DNA of 64,000 nucleotides from assembly GCA_007695005.1 (NCBI GenBank), contig REEQ01000051.1:16822-80821 (forward strand), written 5' to 3'. A program made the position numbers and the translations under genes. Within the stretch, counting starts at the first letter, position 1; the number at the start of each line of letters is the position of its first letter. Below are positions 39,479 to 49,468 of the stretch, piece by piece. A model generated the notes under the pieces. The model was not told the DNA's origin and searched no databases. It worked only from the letters and a program-made list of their open reading frames with translations. The DNA comes from Wenzhouxiangellaceae bacterium. Its GTDB lineage: Bacteria > Pseudomonadota > Gammaproteobacteria > Xanthomonadales > Wenzhouxiangellaceae.

Positions 39479-39997
39479 ATGATGTACCGCACCACATTGT
39501 TTGCCGGAACTCTGATGCTTGCCAGCCTGGCCCAGGCCGGTGGTGTCCACTATCACCATGCTCCGGTGGTCAGCGTCCAGGCCATCTATGAGACCGTGCG
39601 CACGCCCGTCGAGCGTGAAGTCTGCTGGGAGGAACAACGCTACCAGCGGGTCGACAACCGCTCGCGCTCGCATACGCCCACCGTCGTAGGCGCCATCATC
39701 GGCGGCGTGATTGGCAATCAGTTTGGCGGCGGCAGCGGCAAGCGCGCCGCGACCGTCGCCGGCGCTGCACTGGGAGGCTCGATCGGCCGGGACGCATCTC
39801 GCCAGTCTCGCGGTCCTGACGAGTACTACCCGGTCCGAGCCGAGCGCTGCACCGTCCAGCGCGAGTTCGTTGAAGAGTCACGCATCAGCGGATACCGGGT
39901 GGCCTATGAATATGGCGGCCAGGTTCACCATACAAGGACGTCGCATCACCCCGGCGATACGATTCGCCTTCGGGTGTCAGCGAGCCCGGCACCGTGA
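39479..39997 (+). CDS. Glycine-zipper 2TM domain-containing protein
   Basis: Signal peptide; GAIIGGVIGNQFGGGSGKRAATVAGAALGGSIG. Confidence 0.88.
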   Translation: MMYRTTLFAGTLMLASLAQAGGVHYHHAPVVSVQAIYETVRTPVEREVCWEEQRYQRVDNRSRSHTPTVVGAIIGGVIGNQFGGGSGKRAATVAGAALGGSIGRDASRQSRGPDEYYPVRAERCTVQREFVEESRISGYRVAYEYGGQVHHTRTSHHPGDTIRLRVSASPAP

Positions 39998-40028
39998 CCA
40001 GCCGCTGATCTCAGCACACACTGCCTGC

Positions 40029-40055
40029 AAACCCCGCCCTCGAGGCGGGGTTTTT
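40029..40055 (+). terminator. Rho-independent terminator downstream of glycine-zipper gene
   Basis: AAACCCCGCC-CTCGA-GGCGGGG-TTTTT. Confidence 0.85.
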
Positions 40056-40110
40056 CTGTGAAGAAACCAGCGTTTGCCGAAGCGATGGCACGGCTCATGC
40101 ATACAAAGAC

Positions 40111-40947
40111 ATGAGACCGATAGAAACAGGCCGCCGCCGCATGAACGAGCAGCACGCAAGCCACCGACGCGACCAGGCTGAGAGCGCCATCAGCGTCAGC
40201 GAACTGAACACGCTGACCAGGTGTGTGCTGGCTCGCATGATGGCGGGTCTGTCGCTGAGCCTGTTCGGCTTTTTCCTGGCCTTGTGCGGCAGCTCCCAGG
40301 CAATCGCAGCGAACCACGCCGGAGGCGTCTGGGCGGTCCCGCTGGGCCTGTTGCTGCTGGTCCTGGTGTTACTGTTATGGATATGGCTTAGAGCCGACAA
40401 GTCGCACACGGACGACAATTCAAGCCCAACAGTGGGACCAAATGGGTCAGATCAGGACGATCCGTCGCCAGCAGGCTGTGAGCACCCGGCTCCCGTCATC
40501 GGCGAAATCGAACTGCACCGCCTGGTCAGCGAACAGATCAGGCGCTGCTCGATCCAGTCGAGCGTGCTGGGCATCATTGGCATCCACTGCGATCGACGCG
40601 GTCAACAAATCATTGATCAGGTCCAGCGCTCGCTGCTCGGCCTTGCCCGGTCTCGCGGCGCCCGACTGCTGCGGCGTCAGGAAGCCGGCCTGCTGGTCCT
40701 TGCGCCCGGACAAAGACCGGAACAGGCGCTGGATCTTGCCGAGGACATTAACCAGGGCCTGATCAGCATGGCCGTCCCGGCCGAGAATGCACCGCTGGGC
40801 ATTACCACTGCAAGCATAGCCCTGGTTCTCGCTCATCCTTCGGCGAGACACTCAGCCTCGAGCCTGCTCGAGGCCGTCGACAAGACACTGGAAACAGCCC
40901 GCAGCCAGGGCGGCAATCGGATTGAAGTGCTGGAACATTACGGCTGA
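40111..40947 (+). CDS. Membrane protein with degenerate GGDEF-like C-terminal domain
   Basis: Two hydrophobic segments, then a nucleotide-cyclase-like fold ending LLEAVDKTLETARSQGGNRIEV; GGDEF position reads RRQEAGLLVL; start may be 40141. Confidence 0.55.
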   Translation: MRPIETGRRRMNEQHASHRRDQAESAISVSELNTLTRCVLARMMAGLSLSLFGFFLALCGSSQAIAANHAGGVWAVPLGLLLLVLVLLLWIWLRADKSHTDDNSSPTVGPNGSDQDDPSPAGCEHPAPVIGEIELHRLVSEQIRRCSIQSSVLGIIGIHCDRRGQQIIDQVQRSLLGLARSRGARLLRRQEAGLLVLAPGQRPEQALDLAEDINQGLISMAVPAENAPLGITTASIALVLAHPSARHSASSLLEAVDKTLETARSQGGNRIEVLEHYG

Positions 40948-40963
40948 GAGGCGAAGGAGCCTT

Positions 40964-41389
40964 TCAGTCTTGGTCCAGCACCATCATCGTCAGCCGTGCA
41001 TCGGCAATCAGGCGGTCATGCTCGTCAAAGACACGAATCGCCCACAGTTGAGTAGTCCGCCCCAGATGAACAGGCTCGGCGCGTGCCCGCACCAGACCAT
41101 CACGCATGCCTCTGAGGTGGTTCACAGACAATGAGGTTCCGACCACTGCCTGTCTTGTCAGATCAACCTGGAGTGCGGCGGCCGCGCTCCCTACCGATTC
41201 AGCGAGGGCAGCCGTAGCGCCGCCATGCAGCAGACCCATGGGCTGGTGAACCCGGGAGTCCACCGGCATCGTTGCTTCGAGAAAATCGACACCGACGTCA
41301 CTGTAGCGAATATCCAGCTGCTCCATCAGCGTCGCCCGACTGCTGGCGTTGAGCTGGTCCAGCACCTGCTGCCGCCTGACGGGGTCCAT
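40964..41389 (-). CDS. Hotdog fold thioesterase (PaaI/EntH family)
   Basis: VDSRVHQPMGLLHGGATAALAESVGSAAA motif. Confidence 0.93.
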   Translation of the reverse strand: MDPVRRQQVLDQLNASSRATLMEQLDIRYSDVGVDFLEATMPVDSRVHQPMGLLHGGATAALAESVGSAAAALQVDLTRQAVVGTSLSVNHLRGMRDGLVRARAEPVHLGRTTQLWAIRVFDEHDRLIADARLTMMVLDQD

Positions 41390-41835
41390 CAGTGCGCGCT
41401 TCCGGCCGCATGGGCCTTGAGCTGATCAAGGCTGACGAACTCAAGAACAGCCTCATGGGTAGCCGACAAGACCACCCTGGGCGCGCAACCGGCAGCCAGC
41501 GCCTCGCGCCAGCGCGTTGCACACAAGCACCATCGATCTCCGGCCTTGAGGCCGGGGAATCCGAACATCGGTCGTGGCGTAACCAGGTCGTTGCCACGCT
41601 CGCGGCTGAAGACCAGGAATTCATCACTCATCAGCGCACAAACGGTATGGCTGCCATGATCATCAGCAGAGGTATTGCAGCAACCGTCACGAAAAAATCC
41701 GGTCAGCGGCTGCATGCTGCAGGGCAACAGCGGTTCGCCAAATACGTTTCGGGACGGGGCCATTTCCAACATCCTCAATGCACACCAATCGGGATCAGTA
41801 ACCGTAGTCGAGACGATGGTCCGGCGGATCGCCAC
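41389..41835 (-). CDS. DUF2237 family protein
   Basis: NVFGEPLLPCS...GFFRDGCCNT...HTVCALMSDEFL...GLKAGDRWCLCATRWREA. Confidence 0.88.
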   Translation of the reverse strand: MAIRRTIVSTTVTDPDWCALRMLEMAPSRNVFGEPLLPCSMQPLTGFFRDGCCNTSADDHGSHTVCALMSDEFLVFSRERGNDLVTPRPMFGFPGLKAGDRWCLCATRWREALAAGCAPRVVLSATHEAVLEFVSLDQLKAHAAGSAH

Positions 41836-43813
41836 CCTCGCCTTTCAGATAATGGTCCATCCAGCGCATAAGCCGCAGGCTGTAATCCCAACGCGTTGCG
41901 GCGCGCTGGTTGCCATGACCTTCACCTCGATACAGTATCAGGCGCACCGGCGGCGGATTTTCCTGCAGACTCAGAAAACGAAACAAGATTCGGGACTGGG
42001 TCGGATCGACCCGGGGATCGGCGTCGCCATGCAGGATCAGTATCGGCGTCTGCGCCCGGTGAGCGAAAAAGATCGGGCTGGCCTGCACGAACAAATCCCA
42101 GTTTTCCCACGGCCAGGTCAGGTAATGGACCAGGTAAAGTTCTTCGGGAATATCAGAGGTACCCAACATGGAAATCTTGTCGGAAATCCCGACATTCATG
42201 ACCGCGGCGGCGAAACGCTCCGAATAATAGGTTGCACCCCAGGCCGAGGCATAGCCACCATAGGAGCCGCCGGTAATGCCGACCCGGTCGGCGTCGACCA
42301 GACCAAGCTCGATCAGGAAATCGACACCGTCGACCAGATCCTTGAACTCCTCCATCGCCGGCCGTCCCTGCGAGGTCAGCGCAAACTCAACGCCGCGACC
42401 GGTGCTGCCACGGTAGTTGGGGAAGAACATGAAGTAGCCTTCTGCGGCAGCATGCTGGGCCGGCAGGTTGTAGCTGGTCAGCCAACCGTTGGAGTAATGC
42501 GCCTCAGGCCCGCCGTGGACGGCCAGGATCAGCGGATACCGCCTGCCCTCCTCGTACTCCAGCGGCCAGAACAGCAGCCCCTCTATTTCCAGACCATCAT
42601 CGGCGGCATAAGTAACGACTTGCTGCCGAGCCAGTCGAACTTCACGCAGCCAGGGGTTGGAATCAGTCAGCCGTTCCGGCTCCAGGTTGCGACCCGACAA
42701 GGCGTAGACCTCGCGCGGATGTTCCGGCGTCGATGCGCCGAACACAATCCGGCCATCCCCGGCCACGCTCAACACTTCAAAGATCAGGCCATCGCGTTGC
42801 ATCAAGGCAACCTGGTTGCGCCCGCGTACATTGATCTGCCCAAGTCTCGCTTCCACACCCTCATAGCTGACAAACACGATCTCGCCAGCTTCGCGCCAGG
42901 CCACGTGCCAGACATGACCGAGCAGATCGGGCAGCAAATTGCGCCATTCGCCGCCGCTCGCCTCAGCGACCATCAGCCGGCCTTCGCGCGTATCGTGAAC
43001 ACTGTCGGTTGCAATGAAGGCTAGGTGCGCACCATCCGGGCTCCACGCCATCTGGCCAAGTTTGCCAGGATTGTCAATCCGGCCCAGTTCACTGCCGCCC
43101 GGGGAGATGATGCGAATGCGCTGAAACATCAGGGTATCGTCTACCAGCTGTCTCGGCGTCACTTTCAGGGCCAGGCGATCACCAGCAGGTGACCACTGCA
43201 CCTCCTGTACCGAGCCCTCCAACTCGATCATGTCCGGCTCGCTGTCAGGCCCACCGTTCAGGTCAAGCATCCACAGCCGACGCGGGCGCCAGTCTTCCTC
43301 GAAGATGATCTGATTGAAACCCATGTCAGCGAGACGACGCGTTTCAGCATCCTGGGGCTCGGTGGCGATCAGTGCGACCCGGCGGCCATCGGGGCTGAAG
43401 CTGTAACCGGCGACGCCAGTTTCCAGACTGGTATGGCGAACTGCTTCGCCCCCTGCGACCGGGATCGTGTAAAGCTGACGCTGTCTGTCATCGCCGCGCC
43501 GGGCCAGAAAGGCAATGGCCGAGCTGTCAGGTGTCCAGCTGATGGCGCCGACATTGACCTGGCCGCTGATGAATGGTCTGCTGTTCCCGCCGGGCCCGAT
43601 CACGTGCAATTCCGTCCAGGCCGGGCCATCATCCTCGCGCGACAGATCCCGCGGCACGGTTCGTGTGTAGGCAATCCGGCGCCCATCGGGGCTGACCTCC
43701 ACCTGACCGACCGAGCGCAGCTTGGCGATCTGTTCAAGACTCATGCCCTGCTCGGCGATAGCCGTGACCGGTAGCAAAAAACTCAGGGCGAGCAGCGAAA
43801 AACGAAAGAACAT
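41795..43813 (-). CDS. S9 family prolyl oligopeptidase-like serine peptidase
   Basis: Signal peptide MFFRFSLLALSFLLPVTAIA; propeller; GITGGSYGGYASAWGATYY; LHGDADPRVDPTQS; start refined to 43813. Confidence 0.94.
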   Translation of the reverse strand: MFFRFSLLALSFLLPVTAIAEQGMSLEQIAKLRSVGQVEVSPDGRRIAYTRTVPRDLSREDDGPAWTELHVIGPGGNSRPFISGQVNVGAISWTPDSSAIAFLARRGDDRQRQLYTIPVAGGEAVRHTSLETGVAGYSFSPDGRRVALIATEPQDAETRRLADMGFNQIIFEEDWRPRRLWMLDLNGGPDSEPDMIELEGSVQEVQWSPAGDRLALKVTPRQLVDDTLMFQRIRIISPGGSELGRIDNPGKLGQMAWSPDGAHLAFIATDSVHDTREGRLMVAEASGGEWRNLLPDLLGHVWHVAWREAGEIVFVSYEGVEARLGQINVRGRNQVALMQRDGLIFEVLSVAGDGRIVFGASTPEHPREVYALSGRNLEPERLTDSNPWLREVRLARQQVVTYAADDGLEIEGLLFWPLEYEEGRRYPLILAVHGGPEAHYSNGWLTSYNLPAQHAAAEGYFMFFPNYRGSTGRGVEFALTSQGRPAMEEFKDLVDGVDFLIELGLVDADRVGITGGSYGGYASAWGATYYSERFAAAVMNVGISDKISMLGTSDIPEELYLVHYLTWPWENWDLFVQASPIFFAHRAQTPILILHGDADPRVDPTQSRILFRFLSLQENPPPVRLILYRGEGHGNQRAATRWDYSLRLMRWMDHYLKGEGGDPPDHRLDYGY

Positions 43814-43940
43814 CCCTTGGTCTCCTTGGTGACTGCAGCAGAAATCCAGCCGCGCCGGGCTCTCCTTGCTATCTTGCAAACCGACAAACGCAGGGCTTGC
43901 AGGCCTATGACGCAGCCAATCTGGCCGCGTGCGCGATGGC

Positions 43941-45320
43941 TCACAAAGATAGCAGATTGGCCGGCAGCATCTTGCCCGGGTTGAGGATGCCGTCCGGATC
44001 GAACTGGGCACGAATGACTGACATCATCGACAATTCCGCGGCACTGCGGCTCCAGCCCAGATCATCGCGCTTGAGCAGGCCTACGCCATGTTCGGCCGAA
44101 ATACTGCCGCCATGCTCCTGCACCAACTTGAAAACCTTCGGGCTAAGCGCCTTGCCTGCGCGGTGAAAGTCCTCGATCGACCAGTCCGCCGGTTTGAGCA
44201 CATTCATGTGCAGATTGCCGTCACCGATATGTCCGAACCAGACAACTTCGAAATCCGGGTAGTGACAAGCCACCAGGGCGTCCAGGTCCGACAGAAACTG
44301 CGTTACCCGGCCGATTCTGACCGACAAGTCGTTCTTGTAGGGAACATGCTCGGCCAGGGATTCGCTGATAGCTTCGCGCCAGGCCCACAGCTCGGCGGCC
44401 TGCGCCCCCGACTGGCTCAGGGTACCGTCAGCGATCAGTCCGGACTCGACCAGTTCCTCGAACAAGGCAAGTGCCCTGTCCTGGTTGCCCTGCTCCGGGT
44501 CGTCAAACTCGACAAGTGCGTAGCAGGGGCAGTCCGGGTCCAGCGGAAAAGCCTTGCCGCTGCGCGCACCGACATATCCGGCGGCCGCTCGGTCGAAAAA
44601 CTCGAAAGCCGACAGCTGCAGACCGCGCCGCAGCCGCTCGAACACCGGCATGATCGCTTCCAGGCCGGTAAAGCCCAGCAACAGAACCGACTGCTCGGGC
44701 GGCGGCACGGTCAGTGCCATGGTTGCTTCAGTGATAATGCCCAGCGTGCCCTCGCTGCCAATCATCAAGTGGCGCAGATCCAGCCCGGTATTGTTCTTCA
44801 GCAGGCCGCGATTGAGTTCCAGCACTTCTCCACGCCCGGTAACCACGGTCAGACCATTGACCCAGTTGCGGGTCATGCCGTAACGCAGCACGCGGATACC
44901 ACCGGCATTGGTGGCAATGCTGCCGCCGACCTGGCTTGATCCGGCCGCCGCCCAGTCGACCGGGTAGAACCACCCTGCTTCTGTCGCCAGACGCTGCAAT
45001 TCACCGACCGGCATGCCGGCCTGAACGGTAATGCTGGGTTCTGCCGAGTCCAGCCCCAGCGATTCGCGCATTCGGTCCAGCGACACCACCACCTCCCCGT
45101 GCGCAGCCACGGCGCCGCCCGACAGGCCGGTCCGTCCGCCGCTGGGCACCAGGGCCGTTCGGGTCTGGCGTGCCCAGTGCACCAGTTCAACGACCTCTTG
45201 CGTTGACGTCGGAAATGCTACCGCGCTGGGCGCAGGCGACCAGAATCGGGTCCAGTCGCGGCCATAGTGGGCCAGGGAAGCCGGGTCACTGACGAGCTCA
45301 ATGGGCGGGGATTGTTTCAT
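43941..45320 (-). CDS. FAD-binding oxidase, GlcD / D-2-hydroxyglutarate dehydrogenase type
   Basis: ALVPSGGRTGLSGGAVA; QVGGSIATNAGGIRVLRYG; GNLHMNVLKP; SAEHGVGLLKRD. Confidence 0.93.
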   Translation of the reverse strand: MKQSPPIELVSDPASLAHYGRDWTRFWSPAPSAVAFPTSTQEVVELVHWARQTRTALVPSGGRTGLSGGAVAAHGEVVVSLDRMRESLGLDSAEPSITVQAGMPVGELQRLATEAGWFYPVDWAAAGSSQVGGSIATNAGGIRVLRYGMTRNWVNGLTVVTGRGEVLELNRGLLKNNTGLDLRHLMIGSEGTLGIITEATMALTVPPPEQSVLLLGFTGLEAIMPVFERLRRGLQLSAFEFFDRAAAGYVGARSGKAFPLDPDCPCYALVEFDDPEQGNQDRALALFEELVESGLIADGTLSQSGAQAAELWAWREAISESLAEHVPYKNDLSVRIGRVTQFLSDLDALVACHYPDFEVVWFGHIGDGNLHMNVLKPADWSIEDFHRAGKALSPKVFKLVQEHGGSISAEHGVGLLKRDDLGWSRSAAELSMMSVIRAQFDPDGILNPGKMLPANLLSL

Positions 45321-45400
45321 GATGCCTTTTCGCTGTTCCAGATCGTTGCATAATGCGGCACTGACTTCGTGATGACGCCTGCAAGGCGCGCGGCCACCCC

Positions 45401-46636
45401 ATGAGCAACGGTAATTTTTCCCTGTCCAAGGAAAAGATCAACTTCCTGCTGCTGGAAGGAATCCATGACCGATCACAAGAGTATATCCGCAGGGCTGGAT
45501 ACAACAGCATCGACAGCCACAAGGCCGCACCGGAGCGGGCTGATCTGGAGCAGTTGATCGCGGAGGCCCATTTTATCGGCATTCGATCGCGCACCCGACT
45601 TGACGCCGACATGCTGGCTCGCGCAGAACGCCTCAACGCCATTGGCTGCTTTTGCATCGGCACCGACCAGGTCGACCTGGCAGAGGCCCGACGGCGCGGC
45701 ATCCCGGTGTTCAATGCGCCCTATGCCAATACCCGCTCGGTTGCCGAGCTGGTTCTTGGCGAAGTCATCATGCTGATGCGCGGTGTGCCAGCCAAGAACA
45801 TGGCCTGTCACCGTGGCTTGTGGCACAAGTCCGCGATCGGCTCGCACGAGGTCCGCGGCAAGGTACTGGGTATCGTCGGCTACGGTCATATCGGTTCTCA
45901 GCTTGGTATCCTAGCCGAAGGCCTGGGCATGAAAGTGGTTTACCACGACATCCTCGACAAACTGCCGCTTGGCAATGCCGAAGCGGCAGCCGGCCTGGAC
46001 GATCTGCTCAGCCGGGCCGATCTGGTCAGTCTGCACGTTCCCGACACAGAGCAGACCCGCGGGATGATGGACCGCATCGCGCTGGCGCGAATGCGCCCCG
46101 GCAGCCATCTGATCAATGCCTCGCGGGGCAAGGTCGTCGACATTGACGCCCTGGCCGATGCGCTACGCAATGGCCACATCGCCGGTGCCGCGATCGACGT
46201 GTTCCCGGTAGAGCCATCCAGTGCCGAGGAGGAGTTTCTCAGTCCGCTGCGCGGTCTGGACAATGTACTGTTGACACCGCACATCGGCGGCAGCACCCGG
46301 GAAGCCCAGGAAAACATCGCCGTCGAGGTCGCCGCCAAGCTGGTTCGTTACTCCGACAACGGCTCGACCATGGGAGCGGTGAACTTTCCCGAAGTCAGCC
46401 TGCCCGATCATGCCGGCGCGCGTCGGATCATGAATATCCATCGCAACGAACCCGGTGTACTGCAGGCGATCAACGGCATCATTTCTCAAGCCGGCGTCAA
46501 TATCGCCGCCCAGTACCTGCAGACCATGCCGGATGTCGGCTATGTGGTCATGGACGTGGAGGCCGAAGATACACCTGGCCTGGTCGCCGAGCTGGATCGA
46601 ATCAGTGCGACCATCCGCACTCGTTACCTGTATTGA
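45401..46636 (+). CDS. serA: D-3-phosphoglycerate dehydrogenase
   Basis: GIRSRTRLDADML; GCFCIGTDQVDLAEARRRGIPVFNAPYANTRSVAELVLGE; VGYGHIGSQLGILAEGLGMKV; C-terminal ACT domain. Confidence 0.96.
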   Translation: MSNGNFSLSKEKINFLLLEGIHDRSQEYIRRAGYNSIDSHKAAPERADLEQLIAEAHFIGIRSRTRLDADMLARAERLNAIGCFCIGTDQVDLAEARRRGIPVFNAPYANTRSVAELVLGEVIMLMRGVPAKNMACHRGLWHKSAIGSHEVRGKVLGIVGYGHIGSQLGILAEGLGMKVVYHDILDKLPLGNAEAAAGLDDLLSRADLVSLHVPDTEQTRGMMDRIALARMRPGSHLINASRGKVVDIDALADALRNGHIAGAAIDVFPVEPSSAEEEFLSPLRGLDNVLLTPHIGGSTREAQENIAVEVAAKLVRYSDNGSTMGAVNFPEVSLPDHAGARRIMNIHRNEPGVLQAINGIISQAGVNIAAQYLQTMPDVGYVVMDVEAEDTPGLVAELDRISATIRTRYLY

Positions 46637-46689
46637 AAAAGTCCGACCCCCTTGGATCAGAGTCAGATCAAGCATGGAAAGGATTCGTC

Positions 46690-46971
46690 ATGAGTGGAGA
46701 TAGCATCGCACTGGATCTGGATCGGAGTGAGTTTCGAATGCGGGTCGACGGCCACGACTGCAGCCTGGGTTTTCGGCTGGCCGACGGGGTGGCGCAGTTT
46801 GATCATGTTCGGGTGCCTGATGCCGTTGGCGGCAGGGGCCTGGCGGGACAGCTCACCCGCCACGCGCTGGATTGGGCCCGCGCCCAAGGCCATCGTGTCC
46901 GCCCCAACTGTCCCTACGTAGCGGCCTGGATCAAGCGCCATCCGGACTACGCTGACCTGATCGCCGCCTGA
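46690..46971 (+). CDS. GNAT-like N-acetyltransferase (COG2388 type)
   Basis: HVRVPDAVGGRGLAGQLTRHALDWARAQGHRVRPNCPYVAAWIKRHPDY. Confidence 0.9.
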   Translation: MSGDSIALDLDRSEFRMRVDGHDCSLGFRLADGVAQFDHVRVPDAVGGRGLAGQLTRHALDWARAQGHRVRPNCPYVAAWIKRHPDYADLIAA

Positions 46972-46989
46972 TCAATTACTGTTGACGAG

Positions 46990-47044
46990 GCAACGAAATA
47001 CCTGCGGTATTCGTTGCACGGCATTTGCGGCACATGTCCGCAAA
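46990..47044. terminator. Two tandem hairpins between convergent genes, possible terminators
   Basis: GCAACGAAATACC/GGTATTCGTTGC (one bulge) and TTTGCGG/CCGCAAA in the GNAT - aminotransferase gap; no strong T tract. Confidence 0.45.
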
Positions 47045-47090
47045 AACCCTCGCTGCGCGGTCCCGGCCGATGCCGATCAGTCGACGCATC

Positions 47091-48509
47091 TCAGCCGGCT
47101 TCGCTCCGTACGCGATCCAGGCCGCGACCAAGCTTGTCGACCAGCTCATCGATCTGCGCCTCGTTGATGATCAGCGGTGGACAGACCGCCACCACATCAC
47201 CAGGCAGCGCCCTGACCACCAGCCCCTCAGCGAGGCAGGCAGCGGCGACCTTGAAGGCCATTTTTTGCTCCGGGGGAAACAGCTGCCTACTGCCCTTGTC
47301 GGCAACCAGCTCGAGGCCGGCGATCAGGCCGATGCCGCGCAGGTTGCCGACCAGGCAGTGGTCGGCCAGGGGCGCAAGCCTGGCCTGGAGCAGCTCACCC
47401 ATCCGGGCCGCATGAGCCATCACATCACGCTCTTCCATCAGCTCCAGATTGCGGCAGGCAACGGCGGCCGCCACCGGGTGGCCGGCGTAAGTGAGGCCAT
47501 GAGCGAATATCCCGACGCCGCCGGCAGCTTCTTCGATTGCCTCATACATGAACGGTGGCACGGCCACGGCAGAGATCGGCAGATAGGCAGAGGACAGGGC
47601 CTTGGCCATGGTCATGGTCGCCGGGCGCATATTCCAGGTCTGGCAGCCGAAGGGCTGGCCGGTGCGCCCGAAGCCGCAGACCACCTCATCATCGATGAGC
47701 AGAATCTCATTGGCCTCGAGAATGGGCTGAATCCGGTCAAAGTAGCCGGCTGGCGGAGGGATTACACCGCCGGCACCCATCAGCGGCTCGGCAATCATCG
47801 CCGCGATGCTGTCGGCACCCTCGCGTTCGATGACCTCCTCCAGCTCGGCAGCGAGGCGCTCGACGAAGGCGGCCTCGCTTTCGCCCGATCGACCGTGGCG
47901 GTAGTAGTGGGGCGAGCCAAGATGAATGACATCATCACCGGGCAGGTCGAAATGGCGATGAAAGGCCGGCAGTCCGGTCAGCGCTGCTGTTGCCAGCGTG
48001 ATGCCGTGATAGGCATTGCCTCGTGACAGTATTTTCTTCTTGCGCGGCTGGCCGATTGCATTGAAGTAGTAACGCACCAGCTTGATCTGGGCGTCGTTGG
48101 CATCCGAGCCTGAACAGCCAAACAGAAAGCGGGCGCCCTCGATCGGCACCCACTCGGCCAGCTTGGCCGCCAGACGTATGCTGGGCTCATTGCTCTTGCC
48201 GGCAAACAGCGGTCCGTAGCAAAACTTGCTCATCTGCTCGGCTGCTGCCTCGACAAGTTCACGCTCGCCGTAACCGAGGGCCGTGCACCACAACCCGGCC
48301 ATGCCCTCCAGATACTTGCGACCTTCGGTATCGAAAACGTAGACCCCCTCGCCTCTTTCCCATATCTGCGGACCGGCATGACGATGGCCGCGCAGGTCGG
48401 TGGCCGGATGGAACAGGTGGTCGAGATCGAGCTTGGCAAGCGATGCAGTCACTGGAGGGTCCTGGAAGAAGAGACGGCTGAAGTCAGCGCAGAAGGATAG
48501 CAAATCCAC
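47091..48509 (-). CDS. Class III aminotransferase
   Basis: EGVYVFDTEGRKYLEGMAGLWCTALGYG; RNAYHGITLATAALTG; LLIDDEVVCGFGRTG; MAKALSSAYLPISA; start may be GTG at 48452. Confidence 0.94.
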   Translation of the reverse strand: MDLLSFCADFSRLFFQDPPVTASLAKLDLDHLFHPATDLRGHRHAGPQIWERGEGVYVFDTEGRKYLEGMAGLWCTALGYGERELVEAAAEQMSKFCYGPLFAGKSNEPSIRLAAKLAEWVPIEGARFLFGCSGSDANDAQIKLVRYYFNAIGQPRKKKILSRGNAYHGITLATAALTGLPAFHRHFDLPGDDVIHLGSPHYYRHGRSGESEAAFVERLAAELEEVIEREGADSIAAMIAEPLMGAGGVIPPPAGYFDRIQPILEANEILLIDDEVVCGFGRTGQPFGCQTWNMRPATMTMAKALSSAYLPISAVAVPPFMYEAIEEAAGGVGIFAHGLTYAGHPVAAAVACRNLELMEERDVMAHAARMGELLQARLAPLADHCLVGNLRGIGLIAGLELVADKGSRQLFPPEQKMAFKVAAACLAEGLVVRALPGDVVAVCPPLIINEAQIDELVDKLGRGLDRVRSEAG

Positions 48510-48565
48510 ACTTTTGACATCGACGCACTAGAATCTCGGACTTACCCAGTGAAGAGAACCTCGCC

Positions 48566-49114
48566 ATGACCCGATTGCTTGTTCTGCTACTCACGCTGTT
48601 CGCCCTGCCGGCAACGGCCGAACAGGGGCTGCCTCGAGCGCTCGCTGAGATCCTTGACCGCAACGGCGAGAGCATCGGCCAGGCCGAGTTCATCCAGGCG
48701 GAATCCGGCACCTTGATCCGCCTGAACCTGGAAGGCCTGCCGCCCGGCCCAAAGGCCATTCACATCCACGCCGTGGGCACTTGCGACGACCACTGCGATG
48801 GCTTCATGGCATCCGGCGGGCACCTCAATCCCGATGGGCGCAAGCATGGCCTGCTGAACCCGGAAGGACCGGATGCCGGCGACCTGCCGAACTTCTTCGT
48901 GCATGATTCCGGAATGGCCTGGGCCGAGTTCTACACCACTGCCGCCAGCCTGGATGGGCGCTTTGGCGCAACCATCCTGGACAGCGACGGAGCGGCTATC
49001 GTCATCCATGAAAATCCGGATGACCATTTCAGTCAGCCGATTGGCGGCGCGGGTGCGCGCATTGCCTGCGGCGTCATTCAGGCTGCAGGCAGCTGGGCAT
49101 TCCCCGAAGATTAG
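48566..49114 (+). CDS. sodC: Cu-Zn superoxide dismutase (signal peptide)
   Basis: KAIHIHAVGTCD...ASGGHLNPDGRKHGLLNPEGPDAGDLPNFFV; GGAGARIACGVI. Confidence 0.94.
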   Translation: MTRLLVLLLTLFALPATAEQGLPRALAEILDRNGESIGQAEFIQAESGTLIRLNLEGLPPGPKAIHIHAVGTCDDHCDGFMASGGHLNPDGRKHGLLNPEGPDAGDLPNFFVHDSGMAWAEFYTTAASLDGRFGATILDSDGAAIVIHENPDDHFSQPIGGAGARIACGVIQAAGSWAFPED

Positions 49115-49120
49115 GGGTGC

Positions 49121-49468
49121 TCAGCCCGGCGGCCAGGTCATCTGGCGGCCACCGATGAGGTGCAGATGGATGTGGAAGACCGACTGGCCACCGTGGCGAT
49201 TGCAGTTCATGACCAGGCGGTAGCCATCTTCGCCGATACCCTCGGCCTCGGCTATTTCCCGGGCAGCCAGAAACAGCCGCCCGACAAGCTCGGCGTCTTG
49301 CATCTGCAAATCGTTGGGAGTGGCGATACGGCGCTTCGGTATGATCAGGATATGTACCGGCGCCTGCGGATCGATGTCACGGAAGGCGAGAAGCTCGTCG
49401 TTTTCGAAGACGATCTCGGCCGGGATCTCGCGACGAATGATTTTCAGAAAAAGCTCATCAGACATCAC
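49121..49468 (-). CDS. HIT (histidine triad) family protein, HinT-like
   Basis: LFLKIIRREIPAEIVFENDELLAFRDIDPQAPVHILIIPKRRI; GGQSVFHIHLHLIGGRQM. Confidence 0.96.
   Translation of the reverse strand: MMSDELFLKIIRREIPAEIVFENDELLAFRDIDPQAPVHILIIPKRRIATPNDLQMQDAELVGRLFLAAREIAEAEGIGEDGYRLVMNCNRHGGQSVFHIHLHLIGGRQMTWPPG

Noticed and set aside
41675-43024. 449-aa plus-strand ORF
   Set aside because: Antisense to the second S9 peptidase.
46637-46680. Sequence gtccgacccccttggatcagag after serA, resembling ends of some repeat elements
   Set aside because: Only one copy seen in the window and no partner arm.
48514-48545. TTGACA and TAGAAT upstream of sodC as a sigma70 promoter
   Set aside because: Only 9 nt between the hexamers, incompatible with normal 16-18 nt spacing.
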